DNA of 64,000 bases, from positions 10,346,501 to 10,410,500 of the forward strand of contig NC_133167.1 of NCBI RefSeq assembly GCF_040802235.1. Direction: 5' to 3'. Positions 27,601 through 37,690 of this stretch are shown here, piece by piece. The notes under the pieces are model-generated. The model saw only the letters and a list, made by a program, of their open reading frames with translations. It was not told where the DNA came from and searched no databases. The stretch is from Manis javanica (Eukaryota > Chordata > Mammalia > Pholidota > Manidae). The translations under genes and the position numbers were made by a program. Positions within the stretch are counted from its first letter, which is position 1. Each line of letters begins with the position of its first letter.

Positions 27601-30469
27601 AGTTACAATGAAAAAGTTGCAATCACAGAAATTATCATAGAAAAGAAGTTTTACTAGACTGACCCTGAGTCAATGGAAGAGACAAGATCTGAACTTTGCT
27701 ACTAACACCTTATTAGTCCAAACTGCCATATTTAGGCAAACAAGGTTATGCAGTAACTCAGTAGAAACTTTTCAGCATGCAGAGAGAATAGGTAGTGTCA
27801 AGGGGAAAAGGAGCTTTCTTTGTCCTGTTTTCCAGACTGCTTTTATAACAAAGTGATGCATTAATTTTCTCTTGTGCTAATCTTCCCAAGATGTAATGCC
27901 TAAGCATAAAAGCTCTTCCTTCCAGACCACGTGAATGTTAATGATTTCCACAAAATTTTCATTTTCCAGAGAAAGATAATATTTAAACTAAAAAAGAAAA
28001 ATAGCATAATACCATACGTGGGGTTATCTATAAATAATAATATAAATTTACAGTAATCAGTGGTCCATGCAGAAGGCTTTCATTACGTATTGCTAATGAT
28101 ATATTTATAACCTCTTAACTGTCCTTTACCTTTTGTTTTTGTCCATATTATTTCAAATTCAGTTGATGTTAAAACTACTTACTTCTTCATTTTGAGGAGT
28201 TGAGGAAGGTCTTTCTAAATCCAGAAAATCTAGTGGTCTTTCACTTAGCGTAAGTACACGAGGTGGTGTTTTTAGTGCCAGAGGTTTAAAGGAAGTTGAC
28301 TGAATAAGGTCAAGATCTGCTGGTCTTGAAAATGTAATGTCTTCATTATTGCCTGGGAATAAAAAAAATAAAAAGAAAAGGAAGGACGTTTTAAAAAGAC
28401 AGTAGTTTTATTAAGTATTTGCTACCACACACCCACTAGAATGGCTAAAATTAAAAAGACTCACAATACAAAGTGTTGACAAGGATGTGGAGCAACTCAA
28501 ACTCTCATGTATCACCGATGGAAATAATAAAGTACAACCAATTTCAAAAATAGCTTGACAGCTTTTCATAAAGTTAAACATTAACTTACAATATGATGCA
28601 GCAAATCTACTCCTAGAGATATGTGCTCACAAAGACTAGTACATGAGTATACATAGCAGCTTTACTCTTAATAGTACCAAACAAGAAACAACTGAAATGT
28701 CCATGAACAGGTGAATGGATAAACAAACTGTGCTGTATCCACACAGTGGAATATTATTCAGTAATAAAATGGAATGAACAACTGATATAAGCAACAACAA
28801 AGAAGAATCTCAAAAACATTTACACTAAACAAAGGAAGCCAGACCCAAAACTAGGTATTATATCATTTTATTTATATGAAACTCTAGGAAAAACAAATCT
28901 TTTCTCTGATTATAGAAAGGAGATTATGGTTGCCTTGAATTGAGGTGTAGGGAGTGAAGAGATGGGGCACAAGGTAATTTTTCTTGTTAATGAAAATGTT
29001 CTGTATCTGGACTGCAGTGATTTCATGGGTGTGTGTACACTTACTAAACTCATCAAGCTATACACTTAAAAAGTACACATGTTGTACATATAAAAATATA
29101 TATACCTAAATAATCAGCTGAATTATTAAAAAAAGTTTGAAATTTCAGACTAATGAATAAAAATTTTGAAATAAATAAGCAAAGTTGCATTTCCTGATCT
29201 CTTTTCTAAAAAGCATTTTGAAAAACCCGTAAGTTTTTATAAAAGTATATAAAACAAAGTTTTATCAGGCAGCTTTATAAACAACTGTGAAATACCTGCT
29301 ACAACAATCCTCTCTGGAACCTGCATAATCACATTAGCATTTGGAACTCCTTCTTGCAATTCTTGTTCCAGGTCAGCATTTGGTGGTGCTACCTTTAATT
29401 TTTCTGGGACCCTCATTCGCTGACTAATACCTTCGGTATATTCCATTTCATACTGAATTCGACTGATTTCTGCCATCTCAGCAGCAGTGGGAGAAGGAAA
29501 TGCTGCCCCACTCACTCTGTGGGCAAAAAAAAATTAAAGACACAGATGACTGAGTGTTAAAATGTCGGTCTTCTCTACCTAGTGAAGTTAAAGACAATAC
29601 CTTACAGAAAGAGCGAAAGGAGACTTCTCATTTGTGAATTCTAAATACACAGAGAAGAAAAATGATAGATTAAAGAAAATGTTTTCCTCAACATACTGCC
29701 TTCTCCATTATTGGCTGAAATTGCACCTTAACGACATTGCTTAGGAGCAAATTTTAAAAATTACTGTATGACCACAAGACAAATGTGCAGACACACATAT
29801 ACTCTTTCTGCATATATATATATATATATATACATGCCACTTATAACTCAAAAATGCCTGAAATAAAACAAATAAAAATTTCCTAATCAATTATTTTAGG
29901 GAAAGCTGCTAAGACTTTATAAAAATGAAATTAGAAATTGCTGGCATGCATGAAAAAAGCCTTTTAATCAGATTCATAAGGTAAATAAGGTTTTAATTCT
30001 AAATTTACTAAAAATGATGCAACCCCCTGAAATATCACAAAATACAAATTAAAACTTTGCTTACTGAATGTGTATCTGATGACTGAGATGCAATGAATAC
30101 CAAATACAGAATATGTTTTAATAAATCCTTAATGTATGCATTCACTTTTGGGGATTGAAGTTTCACATTATTCATCTGCTAATATCATATGTACATGAGT
30201 ATACTTTAAAAGCATGACATGCCTTTAAGAGGAAAGACAGTACAAATGCACTGAATAACCTAAATTACAGAAGGATCTGTGCTCCAGGGAAATGCAATAG
30301 AAAGAAAGGTGCCCAAAATGTGAAATGCTAATAAAAGTATAAAACAGTATGGTTAGCTTATGGCAATCATCTTTAAAGCCACTCTCTCTCAAGTCTAAAA
30401 CAACAGCTCAACTGAATAAAATGTCACTGACCTTCCTAGTGGTTTGTCACTGCTTGTTCTTTTACTCAT
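6483..30469 (-). CDS. MFF: MFF, mitochondrial fission factor (complete, nine coding exons, 340 aa)
   Basis: MFF is a tail-anchored receptor on the mitochondrial outer membrane and peroxisomes that recruits the dynamin GTPase DRP1 for organelle fission. Coding exons on the minus strand: 30469-30432, 29516-29296, 28352-28183, 23015-22927, 20382-20308, 16171-16013, 10953-10900, 7925-7841 and 6614-6483. They total 1023 nt, i.e. 340 residues, against 342 for human isoform 1 by memory. Every junction is GT-AG and all phases agree. Domains: repeat motifs R1 ([12 protein letters not shown], about 46-57) and R2 ([12 protein letters not shown], 76-87), which bind DRP1; AMPK-type sites at Ser155 (LKRERS) and Ser172 (LVRTDS); a coiled coil at about 290-318; and a tail anchor at about 321-338 ending WLWFRR. 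Exons 6, 7 and 8 can each be skipped in frame. The gene is intact. Confidence 0.95.
6615..7840 (-). other. MFF intron 9
   Basis: The part from about 6930 to 7540 is GC-richer than its surroundings and looks like an old interspersed repeat of uncertain family. ORFs on both strands there (7026-7525) have no recognisable domain and are taken as chance. Confidence 0.45.
7841..7925 (-). CDS. MFF: MFF exon 9
   Basis: It encodes [18 protein letters not shown] and [10 protein letters not shown] (residues 269-297), leading into the coiled coil. Acceptor is ATCTGCTAG; donor is CGACAG|GTATCTA. It ends in phase 0. Confidence 0.94.
7926..10899 (-). other. MFF intron 8
   Basis: AT-rich, with no exon seen. 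A short stretch near 8750-8830 resembles an antisense L1 3' end. Otherwise I see nothing I can name. Confidence 0.5.
10900..10953 (-). CDS. MFF: MFF exon 8 (54-nt symmetric exon)
   Basis: It encodes [17 protein letters not shown] (residues 251-269), phase 2 at both ends. Acceptor is CTGCCTTAG; donor is GTCAG|GTAAATT. The segment appears two residues shorter than human, which accounts for 340 against 342 residues. Confidence 0.9.
10954..16012 (-). other. MFF intron 7
   Basis: The largest contents are a CpG-containing patch at about 11545-11665, a short tandem duplication at 12218-12281, and a MIR relic in reverse orientation at about 14640-14790. The rest is AT-rich and unremarkable. Confidence 0.5.
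14640..14790 (-). repeat. MIR SINE relic
   Basis: The text 'agatgaggaaaatgagac' followed by 'agtaatttgtccaaggcca' is the reverse complement of the MIR core and tail. Confidence 0.6.
16013..16171 (-). CDS. MFF: MFF exon 7 (159-nt symmetric exon)
   Basis: It encodes residues 198-251, including [16 protein letters not shown] and the helical stretch [20 protein letters not shown] followed by DVLDENR. Phase 2 at both ends. Acceptor is ATAAACAG; donor is CGCAG|GTGATTG. Confidence 0.94.
16172..20307 (-). other. MFF intron 6
   Basis: Mostly AT-rich. A GC-richer patch at 18940-19057 contains a 7-bp hairpin and abuts a poly-T run at about 19058-19078. No exon is supported. Confidence 0.5.
20308..20382 (-). 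CDS. MFF: MFF exon 6 (75-nt cassette exon)
   Basis: It encodes [15 protein letters not shown] and [10 protein letters not shown] (residues 173-198). It is phase 2 at both ends, so skipping removes exactly 25 residues. Acceptor is TTATTTAAG; donor is TACAC|GTAAGAT. The corresponding human exon is alternatively spliced. Confidence 0.93.
20383..22926 (-). other. MFF intron 5
   Basis: AT-rich throughout; I recognise no exon or repeat family. Confidence 0.5.
22927..23015 (-). CDS. MFF: MFF exon 5 (AMPK-site exon)
   Basis: It encodes residues 144-173: [18 protein letters not shown], then [11 protein letters not shown]. Ser155 (in LKRERS) and Ser172 (in LVRTDS) fall at the same positions as the known human AMPK sites. 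The donor TCCAT|GTGAGT leaves phase 2. Confidence 0.95.
23322..24362 (-). mobile_element. LINE-1, 5'-truncated, antisense orientation in MFF intron 4
   Basis: The minus strand carries the C-terminal part of L1 ORF2. The frame from 24254 down reads [18 protein letters not shown], then [16 protein letters not shown] and [10 protein letters not shown], then one TAG where a Gln codon is usual, then [18 protein letters not shown] and [12 protein letters not shown] short poly-T on the plus strand near 23320-23330 marks the 3' tail. With one stop in about 145 codons of this frame, it is the youngest-looking L1 in the window. It is a dead fragment. Confidence 0.85.
24535..25075 (+). repeat. MLT1-type MaLR LTR
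   Basis: Sections such as 'gaggaagcccaaacagcc', 'aaaggtcacctgtgggtg' and 'gtgagtgaacaagcctcag' match the MLT1 LTR consensus as I know it. It is an ancient endogenous LTR relic with no coding content. Confidence 0.65.
25550..26193 (+). mobile_element. hAT-Charlie nonautonomous DNA transposon, split by an L1 relic
   Basis: The left half begins 'cagtggttctcaactgaggg' and reaches 'tggcaatgtctggagat' near 25611. The right half resumes near 26078 with 'ctactgccatctagtagag' and runs through 'acaacaaagaatcatccag' to 'gctgagaaacc'. Together they match a MER-type hAT element of about 190-210 bp (MER58/MER5 group; exact family not verified). Confidence 0.65.
25612..26072 (-). mobile_element. Old L1 (L1M-type) 3' relic inserted in the hAT element
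   Basis: The plus strand reads 'attgacaaaatacacatgac', later 'tacagttcagtggtattta' and 'ggaatcatacaatgtacag', which is the complement of an L1M 3' end. It is flanked on both sides by one DNA transposon, so the L1 is the later insertion. Confidence 0.7.
26575..26790 (-). repeat. MIR-like SINE relic
   Basis: 'taaagatgagcattggaatt' and 'aataacttgcccaagttatg' resemble the reverse complement of MIR. Diverged. Confidence 0.45.
28183..28352 (-). CDS. MFF: MFF exon 4
   Basis: It encodes residues 87-143, with [17 protein letters not shown] and [18 protein letters not shown], and ends QNEE in phase 0. Acceptor is ATTCCCAG; donor is GAAGAA|GTAAGTAG. Confidence 0.95.
28418..29115 (+). mobile_element. 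Old L1 3' fragment in MFF intron 3
   Basis: On the plus strand the text includes 'gacaaggatgtggagcaact', 'ggaatattattcagtaataa' and a terminal 'caagctatacacttaaaaag', which is L1 ORF2/3' UTR in sense orientation relative to the plus strand, antisense to MFF. Heavily decayed. Confidence 0.7.
29296..29516 (-). CDS. MFF: MFF exon 3
   Basis: The acceptor is TTTGCCCACAG and the donor GTAGCAG|GTATTTC. It encodes residues 13-87, including [18 protein letters not shown] and both R motifs ([20 protein letters not shown]). This is the most conserved part of the protein and the DRP1-binding region. Confidence 0.95.
29517..30431 (-). other. MFF intron 2
   Basis: AT-rich, with a (TA)n microsatellite at about 29811-29832. 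No other feature seen. Confidence 0.55.
29811..29832 (+). repeat. (TA)n microsatellite in MFF intron 2
   Basis: An uninterrupted TA run of about eleven units. Confidence 0.9.
30432..30469 (-). CDS. MFF: MFF exon 2, coding part (start codon)
   Basis: The ATG is at 30469-30467. The exon encodes [12 protein letters not shown] plus two bases of an Arg codon, then donor GGAAG|GTCAGTG. The human equivalent starts MSKGTSSD by memory, so this start is well supported. Confidence 0.88.
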
Positions 30470-30610
30470 TTGCAATACAATAAAAATATGTCTACAAAAG
30501 CTATTAAAATACCGCTACCCTGTAGTTCAGTTTAGTTTTACACAACAATTCCCCTACAGATCTGAACTTTTTTGGAGGTGTACATAACAACACGGACACT
30601 GCTTTTCCAG
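30470..30610 (-). other. MFF: MFF exon 2, 5' UTR part
   Basis: A strong acceptor on the minus strand, a long T/C tract ending in TTTTTTACAG, sits just above 30610. The exon would run from 30610 to the donor after 30432. A weaker acceptor candidate (TTTTGTAG before 30491) would shorten it. The longer form carries a 16-codon upstream ORF at 30585-30538. Confidence 0.55.
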
Positions 30611-33600
30611 CTGTAAAAAAGAAAGAATAAAGATCAGTATTTCAACAGTTCATTTCATAAGAAAGCCATGAATAAAAGTAAGTATTTACTTTAAATTATT
30701 TTTAGATTTCAAAAGGCTTGGGGCTTGATCTGAAAAATCAATTTTCATATCCCTCCTTAACAGCTATCCTATACCTTAAAAATCATCACAAAGACGGTTT
30801 TAAGCATAGTTGCTATTTTATGATTTTGCAAACAAGCTGAAGGAAAGCTAATAAAGTGTATATACACAAATGTGAAGTCAGATTAGAAAAAACATTTTGC
30901 CATAAAACTTCCTAATCATTATATTCTGAGGGGGAAAACGGTCCTTTTCTTTTTTATCTTAATACAATACAAATAAAGAAAATTATAAGAGAATACAAAG
31001 GGCAAAGCTAAATGTATTTGAGGTTGCCTAAAAATTTGAGGTATAAGTAATGCTTCCTTTAAAAGGAAATAACTTGGAAAACCAAATCACACTAATGTTC
31101 AGCAAAAGACATTTTATAAATTAAGGGCAACAAAAAATTAATGACAATATAAATATAAGTCATAGCTGGGATATTTACAACACCTTAAACTCCATCTCAC
31201 TGAGATGCTTAGGGCAGTCCTTAGAGGTTACTAAGGTCTTTAAACCTTGACAACTGGTTAATAATGAGGCTAACTAGTTTCTTTTGTTCTTTAACAAATG
31301 TGAATTTTAAGGATTTGACATGCAGATAGTTTAAAGACTAAGAAAACAGGGCCAAAAGAGAATTTTACTCACAAATGTGCACCAACTATCACTTGCTCTT
31401 TGGCACTATCTGCTTCTGTGCTTCATATTAACTCCTTTAGCTTGCTTCAGTGCGCATGTGCTGGATTTAGAGCCACTTTTCTCCCTGGGGGAGAAAAACA
31501 GAAGCTAACTGAGAAACTATAAGATACCAATATTAGGGATTCATTGCTGGAAATCCTCCAAATGATAAAAGTCACCACAATATTATATTTAAAAAAAAAA
31601 CAACAGAAAGATGAAAAAACTAACAAACTTACCACCAATTTTAGTCTCACAGACAGGACACTACAATCATTCATTAGTTAATGCAAGATAAAAGACTGTC
31701 ATCGTTTCTGATTGGAATTTGGCTAACTTTCCATTTGGCATTTAATTTCATGTTTCTTGAATTTCATTTAAGACTTTCATTATTTAATTTAAACCAGTAA
31801 TATATGCAAAGTACACAAGAACATATGGAGAAAATAAAATGTCCCACCAGATCCTATTCTGTAACCACACAGGTCCCCACAGGCAACCCCTACTATCAAT
31901 TTTTGTGCATCAGTCTAGTTGAGATACTGTTCCTATACTTGTGTGTATCTGAAGCACAGTGCAAGCTTGTATTTAGAAACAGCACTGAATAGAGATATCC
32001 CCAAAAGACTATAGCCTTGGGACATTATAAACTGAAGTTTTACAGTAATAAACAAGGGATTGTGAATTGCTGGAACATTATCTTTCTGAAATGTGCTATT
32101 CTCCACACTTCATTTCCTGCATTTCGGTCTTACTTTCTACTAGTACATCCTATGGGTCTCAACATTGCATTCCATAGCAATAACCTGTTTTATGAGAAGC
32201 TCTGAATTTGTAAAGTTTCACAGACTTGGATCACAAATGTAGACACTGAAAAGACAACTTCTGGAAAAAGCCAAATTCTCTTGTAGTCAATCTGAGCTAC
32301 TTAAATAAAAAAAGTAAATGGAACTTTTTTACTAATATTCATTAATTTTACTAATATTTAACGGTGCCAATTACTCGGGGTTCTGCTTAAGTAAAATAGA
32401 TCAAGATCTATTTTTTCCCTCCTTTATTAGACTAGCATTTCTAGTAACATCTCTTGACAATAAATAGAATAAATTTCTCATTTGAAGTTAAGATACTAAT
32501 TCCATTAAGTTTTGTCACTCAGAATCTACCATTCAACCAGTAAATGATTCTCTGTTATCTAACTAGAATCCCTCTCAGAATCATAGGTGATCGGAGATCT
32601 CTACTTTCTAAGCCTACTGGTTCACAAACATCAGTAACTTACCTACCAACTTCACAGCTTTTTCTATACTCACACAATCCATTTGCTCTTAGCTACATTT
32701 AATCTTTTAATTCAACTTAAAAAATGTATGTATTTTAATAGGAAATTTTACATCACTACCTTAAACCATGGACGTGAGGTACATATATTTATATATATAA
32801 ATACACCTGACAAAAACTGTTACAAAAACCCTCATCTATATACCACCTAGAGTCAAGTCACATCCCACTAATGAAAAGTGCCCAATTCTGGGACAAAAAG
32901 ATTTGAGCTTGACTTTCCCATTTTCTGTATTAGAACACAGGAACCCAGAGAAATAGCCTATGAAGTCACAGAAACAACTTGGGTCAAACTGACTGTGGTT
33001 GCAAAGATTCACGTAATTCTCCAATTACAAAAAAAACAGAAAGTCCTGTCCTTTATCTTATGATGTGAACCTAGCTCAAGGTTTTCATATAGGTCACCCT
33101 GTTTCAGTTCTCTTTACAAGCAAGTAAAATAATTGGGTGTATTAGAAAATCAGGGTGTAGCAATCCAGGATTAATTGTAGATTTTTAAGAAAATCGCTCA
33201 TAACTTAATATATAATTATTTTAAAATAAGGTTACAAGTCCACAGAAAACAAGTTTCAACACCAGAAGGGATGAGAGCAACAGCTAAATTTTGTAATCCT
33301 ATAACAAGGCAGCCCTATTAGACAGGAAGGCAGAGAACACACAATTTCCTTTCAGAAATAGCAAAACCAATTCAAAAGCGTTTGAAACCAAAAAGATAAC
33401 AGATCCCATGTACGATTCAATTACGTGGGAAAAGACGGTCAAGTGCAACTAAATCGTTCGGATTCTATCCAAACCCATTTCACTAAGGGATTTTCCTTTG
33501 GGATCTCATTTGCCAAAGAAATTGACCCAGGAACAAATGTTTTTCATCTAGGGAAAGAAAACATTTAAGATCCTCAGGGAAGTGTCTCAGGGAGGGAGAG

Positions 33601-34418
33601 ACCCGAACTGACTCTTTATTTGGGAACAAGGGCCCCAAGGCTTTTGTCTTCGCGGTGAAAAGACACCACCCCCTTCGAAACTGCCCCCAGCTCTGACGCT
33701 GTGGGACACTGCGGGGGTTTTCTTCCAGATCATAAAGGGGGCCTCGTCCTGCAGAGCGAGGCGGAGGCTCCGCGGATCGGGGACCCGGGCTCTCCTGCAG
33801 CCTCCCAGCTCCCGGGAGGAAATCCAAGGAGCCACTCCCGTCATCCACACCTGCGGGAACAGGATGCCCACAGCCCGACTCGACCAGGGGCCTCCCGCGG
33901 ATGCCCGGGCTTCCCAGGCCTTTCTTTTCGAAGATTTGTTTTCCACAAAGTAAAAACAAACAAGAAACTATTTCTGAAGACAGCAGGCGCCTGGTTCAAG
34001 GTCACACCGAAAGATGCCAGGGCCTTGGCCGGGGAGGGTGAGGGAAGACCACCAGCAAAGCCCCGCGCTCAAGCTCTCCGGACACCCCTCGTGTCCCCCG
34101 ACCTCCAAACTGGTTTCTAGAGGGGAAACTCTAAATTTGTCGACAAAACGAGACGTCGAACTAAACAGGGTGAAGAGGTTAGCCCAAAAACGTCTGCAGG
34201 CGAGTGTGCTGCTCTCCCTTGCTCCCTCCGGGCCCCGGGGCGGCGGCAAGGCCCTGAGGATGAGGAGGGCCAGGGCTGAAGGCGAGAGTCCCGGGCGTCG
34301 GGACTCCGGCCAGGGCCACTGCGGGTCCCTCCGTCTGCCAGAGGGTCGCGGCCGCGGCTTTAGGCCCGGCACTCGGCCCGGGCCGCGGGTCCCGGGTCGG
34401 CAAAACGTCAGCACTCAC
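30611..34418 (-). other. MFF intron 1
   Basis: The right end lies in the CpG island. A possible additional 5' UTR exon near 31490 (acceptor-like TTTCTCCCCCAG on the minus strand) is not strong enough to call. No repeat is clearly recognisable. Confidence 0.45.
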
Positions 34419-34650
34419 CCCTGGGCCCGCTGAAGGGTGCCCGGCGAGGGCAGCGCCCCGCCGGCTCCCGCGGCCTTCGGGTGGGCGCCCTCAGAGGCCG
34501 TTGGACGAGCGCACGGAGGCGCCCGGCGAGGCACCGGCCGGAGCAGCCCGCAGTGGGCCGGCGAGACACGAGAACGGCCGCAGCTGGCCTCTTCCGGGAG
34601 CCGTAGCTGAGGCAGGTTTGTGGTCATGTGATGCGGGAAAGGGCGGATGT
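33640..34650. promoter_or_regulatory. MFF: CpG island / MFF promoter region
   Basis: This is the only sustained CpG-rich kilobase in the window. Upstream of the inferred exon 1 (minus strand) lie an ETS-type CTTCCGG at 34591-34597, an E-box TCATGTGA at 34624-34631 and a GC box GGGCGG at 34641-34646. The pattern suits a broad, TATA-less housekeeping promoter. Overlapping ORFs on both strands here are what high GC produces by chance. Confidence 0.75.
34419..34600 (-). other. MFF: MFF 5' UTR exon 1 (inferred)
   Basis: On the minus strand a strong donor (CCAGGG|GTGAGTGC) has its intron beginning at 34418, inside the CpG island. The exon 5' boundary at about 34600 is a guess from the promoter-like motifs just upstream. 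It has no coding role in the reading chosen here. Confidence 0.55.
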
Positions 34651-37588
34651 GAAGCAAACGCACAGGAGCAGGAGCAGTGCGACGACGATGTGGAGACATC
34701 TTTGTTGTGGGCAAAGTGTTACCCTCAGATTGTAACACTTAAGCGTAAGTGTTGGTCTCACGCTTAGTTTGTGATCTTTGAGAGCCTCTTGTTTGCAAGG
34801 TAAACCTTAGGTAGCGCCTTTGTTTCTTATGATAAAGCTTCATGGCGGGTCTTCCTTCTCTACAATCATTAATGTAGACATTCCTGCTTATAATTCAATT
34901 CGTCTTTGACTATCTATGCATTCATAGTTGCCTCAAATCTTTTGTGGAAAAAGAGGTATATAAATATAAATAAATTAGCGCATCCATTTAGTATCATCCT
35001 GTTGCATTAGTTCTATCCAGTGCTTTCGAAGTGTCCTTGGTTCCAACAGGGTTTCAAACTTGAATTTTCCCTCTCTTCCCAATTAAGATACCTTCTTCTA
35101 AATTTGCTTTTCCAGTTAATAGGAAGATTATTTTTCTGGTTGCTAAGGATCAAAATGCTGAAGTCATCTTTCACTGTCTCCCAAGTCGCTGGTCCTTTAG
35201 ATTCTCCACTTCCATGCCAACTGCCCACTCTCTCTGTTCTTTGTGTTTCCACTGGTAGACCATTGCCCATTAGCTAGCTGGGCTATTAACCCTTTAATTG
35301 ACCTCCCCATCTCCAATCTTTCTTTCTCTAATTCTTCCTAGACAATCGATCTACAAAGAAGCTGGTTTTACAAATCGTGACATCCCAAATTTGAAGTCCC
35401 AAGTTTAAAAGAAATGGATGATTTGTAGTTCTCTACAAATTCAGTAGTCCTCAAAAGCAGTCCAATAAGTGTTAAAAACATTTGAAACTATGAAATAGCC
35501 TGGCAAGAGCAGTATATAATATACTGGATCTTCCAGGTTACCATTTATGTGATCATTGTACTCTGTTGCTCAGAATCTTCACTGGATCTGGACACCAACC
35601 AATGCAGTACAAATAGCCTGGTGTTCTAGACTTATCTAATATGGCCCTAACCTCCTACTATGTCACTTTATTTAGCACTGTGTATGTGTGTGTATACATA
35701 GGAGATATATACATATATAGAGAACACATATATTTCCTGTATTCTTATATATTCCATATATGTTCTTATATTCCATGTTTTCTTGATCATTAGTCATTTT
35801 CTGAGTCTGCTTCTTGCTTTCCTAACTGCTTACTTTTATCCATGCTATACCTGCCGGCTGGAATGACATCCTGCCTCTGACCACCTTCTGCTTCTTGACA
35901 TCCTAACTGCCCTTAAAGGACCACCTAAAATGGGCCCTCTTTTATGAATTCTTTCCTTAGGCCTCCAACTTTTGAACCATTATTTGTCATCTCTTACAGC
36001 ACTTAACCACATTCTATCCAATATAATAATTACTTATGTATTTGCCTTATTTTCCTCTGCCAGATTAAGTTCTGTGTTTGAGATCAAGGTCTATGTTTCA
36101 TTCATATGAATATACCTGCTGTGGAGTCAAACAGAGCATGTTGGAGGGCTTGGATGTGTGATGAGGCCTATTTCCTTGTTTGGCTGATAAACTGGAAATG
36201 AAGACAATTCCAAAGCAATAGTTCTAAGAAGGTTTTGAGCTATGTCAGCAATTTTAGAACGACCGAATAGTCCACAAAAACCAAGGAAGGGTCATATTTA
36301 TCTGAATGTTTAAATTTAGCCTGGTTATTCCAAAACAGTTATTTTCCTTTGGTTCTCTCTTGGTTTCCAATGGGCAAAGCTGGGATGAGAGTGATGTGAA
36401 TCAGGCACTCTGAGTGCTCAGCTCATGCCCTGCCAATCAGTTGCTACGAATCCATTAGAGACTGTCAAGATTTTCCTTCCAAACGCTTATACATAGAGAG
36501 AATGAGCTCAAAACAGCATTCATTCTTACACTTGCCAACAGTAAAAATAAGTTCATTTAAATGAATTAGTAAATTTTTTTGACTCAAAATGTTTTCAAAT
36601 TAAATTTTTTAGTCCAATTATGGGAATGTTCATAAAGTATTTATCTGCAGAGCACTTTTCTTGGTCTTAGAGTTATTACTCAGGATCACTGTTCATTCAT
36701 TTTGTCTCTTCCTTTGATTATATCTTTATTGGCATGTAACATAGCCAGAAAGTTCCTTACCTACGAAATTTCATATTTTGTATATTAAAAGCATTCTTCT
36801 TTACCAGTTCTCTACATTTGAAATTTTATAAATAGTTTTCAAGGGAGGAATATTTGTATTATAAATGAGAAACATCAAAATATACTATTCATAATTTCTT
36901 AAGTCTGCATGCTTTTTTATTGATTTGTAAGAATTCCTTAAATACCTCAGTAGAAAATGAGCAAAGATATGATTAGGCACTTTCATAGGAAAACAAAAAC
37001 ACTAAAAAAATACTAATTAAGAAAAAAACAAATACTAATTAAAGTGACAAATATTCAGCATCACTGATAATGAGCAAAATGTAAATTAAAATAAGATAGG
37101 CAGAACTGTAAAAGAGCAGCAATATCCAGTATTGGTACAAGCATAAGGAGATGGGTGTTTTCATTACATTGCTGATGCAGCTGGAAATTAAAACAACCTT
37201 TCTGCAGAGCATTTTTGCATATATTTTGCATATGTATATTGCCTAACATTGTGTGAGTCCTTTGATTCTACATTTCTCCTTGTAGAGATTTATCCTGAGG
37301 AAGTAACTGGACAAATGTGAACTGAAATATGTACATATATCCACATAAAACTAAATTAAGGGTCCCTCATTTGGGGGTTCATTCACTTATGTAGTAAATC
37401 TATGGTGTATGGATTATGATATAAATAATGATTAGTTCTTGTCTATTTTATGAATATATGTCCAGAGTATATTAAGTTAAAAAAAATTAAAAAACAACAT
37501 ATTTTTATTCCATGTTCATTAAAAAATACATTTACAAGAAAAATGTCCTAAAGGGTACATAGTTTAATCATCTTGGGTGGGAGTGAAG
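34651..37588. other. MFF upstream flank / COL4A3 downstream flank
   Basis: No gene seen. L2-like sequence lies at about 35570-36110 around a TATA-rich microsatellite (35690-35770). An L1/HAL1-like relic starts near 37050. Confidence 0.45.
35570..36110 (+). repeat. L2 LINE relic with internal TA-rich microsatellite
   Basis: Phrases such as 'ggaatgacatcctgcctctg' and 'ttaaaggaccacctaaaat', then 'attatttgtcatctcttac', resemble L2 3' regions. It is interrupted by 'gtgtatgtgtgtgtatacat' and following TA repeats. Confidence 0.5.
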
Positions 37589-37690
37589 GGTTAGATCATG
37601 GCAATTTTTATTTTCTTTTTCATAACTGTTGTCTGTAGTTTTTACAGTGAACTCATAGTATTTTTACAATCACCCCAAAATTTATCTTCT
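37050..37690 (+). repeat. L1/HAL1-like relic
   Basis: 'aaaagagcagcaatatccag', 'gagatttatcctgaggaagt' and 'atatgtccagagtatattaa' resemble a decayed L1ME/HAL1 3' end. It may contribute the distal poly(A) signal of COL4A3. Confidence 0.45.

Larger units (their letters stand above)
23016..28182 (-). other. MFF intron 4
   Basis: The most repeat-dense MFF intron: L1 (23322-24362), MLT1 LTR (24535-25075), a hAT element split by an L1M relic (25550-26193) and a MIR-like relic (26575-26790). Nothing else is recognised. Confidence 0.6.

Noticed and set aside
30484-30495. Alternative acceptor for MFF exon 2 (TTTTGTAG)
   Set aside because: It has a much weaker pyrimidine tract than the one above 30610. 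It does not change the protein, so I kept the longer exon.
31470-31510. Possible extra MFF 5' UTR exon
   Set aside because: There is an acceptor-like TTTCTCCCCCAG on the minus strand, but I could not find a convincing paired donor.
33483-34767. Overlapping ORFs of 79-158 codons on both strands
   Set aside because: They lie in the CpG island, where stop codons are rare by composition. None has a recognisable domain, and they overlap in several frames.
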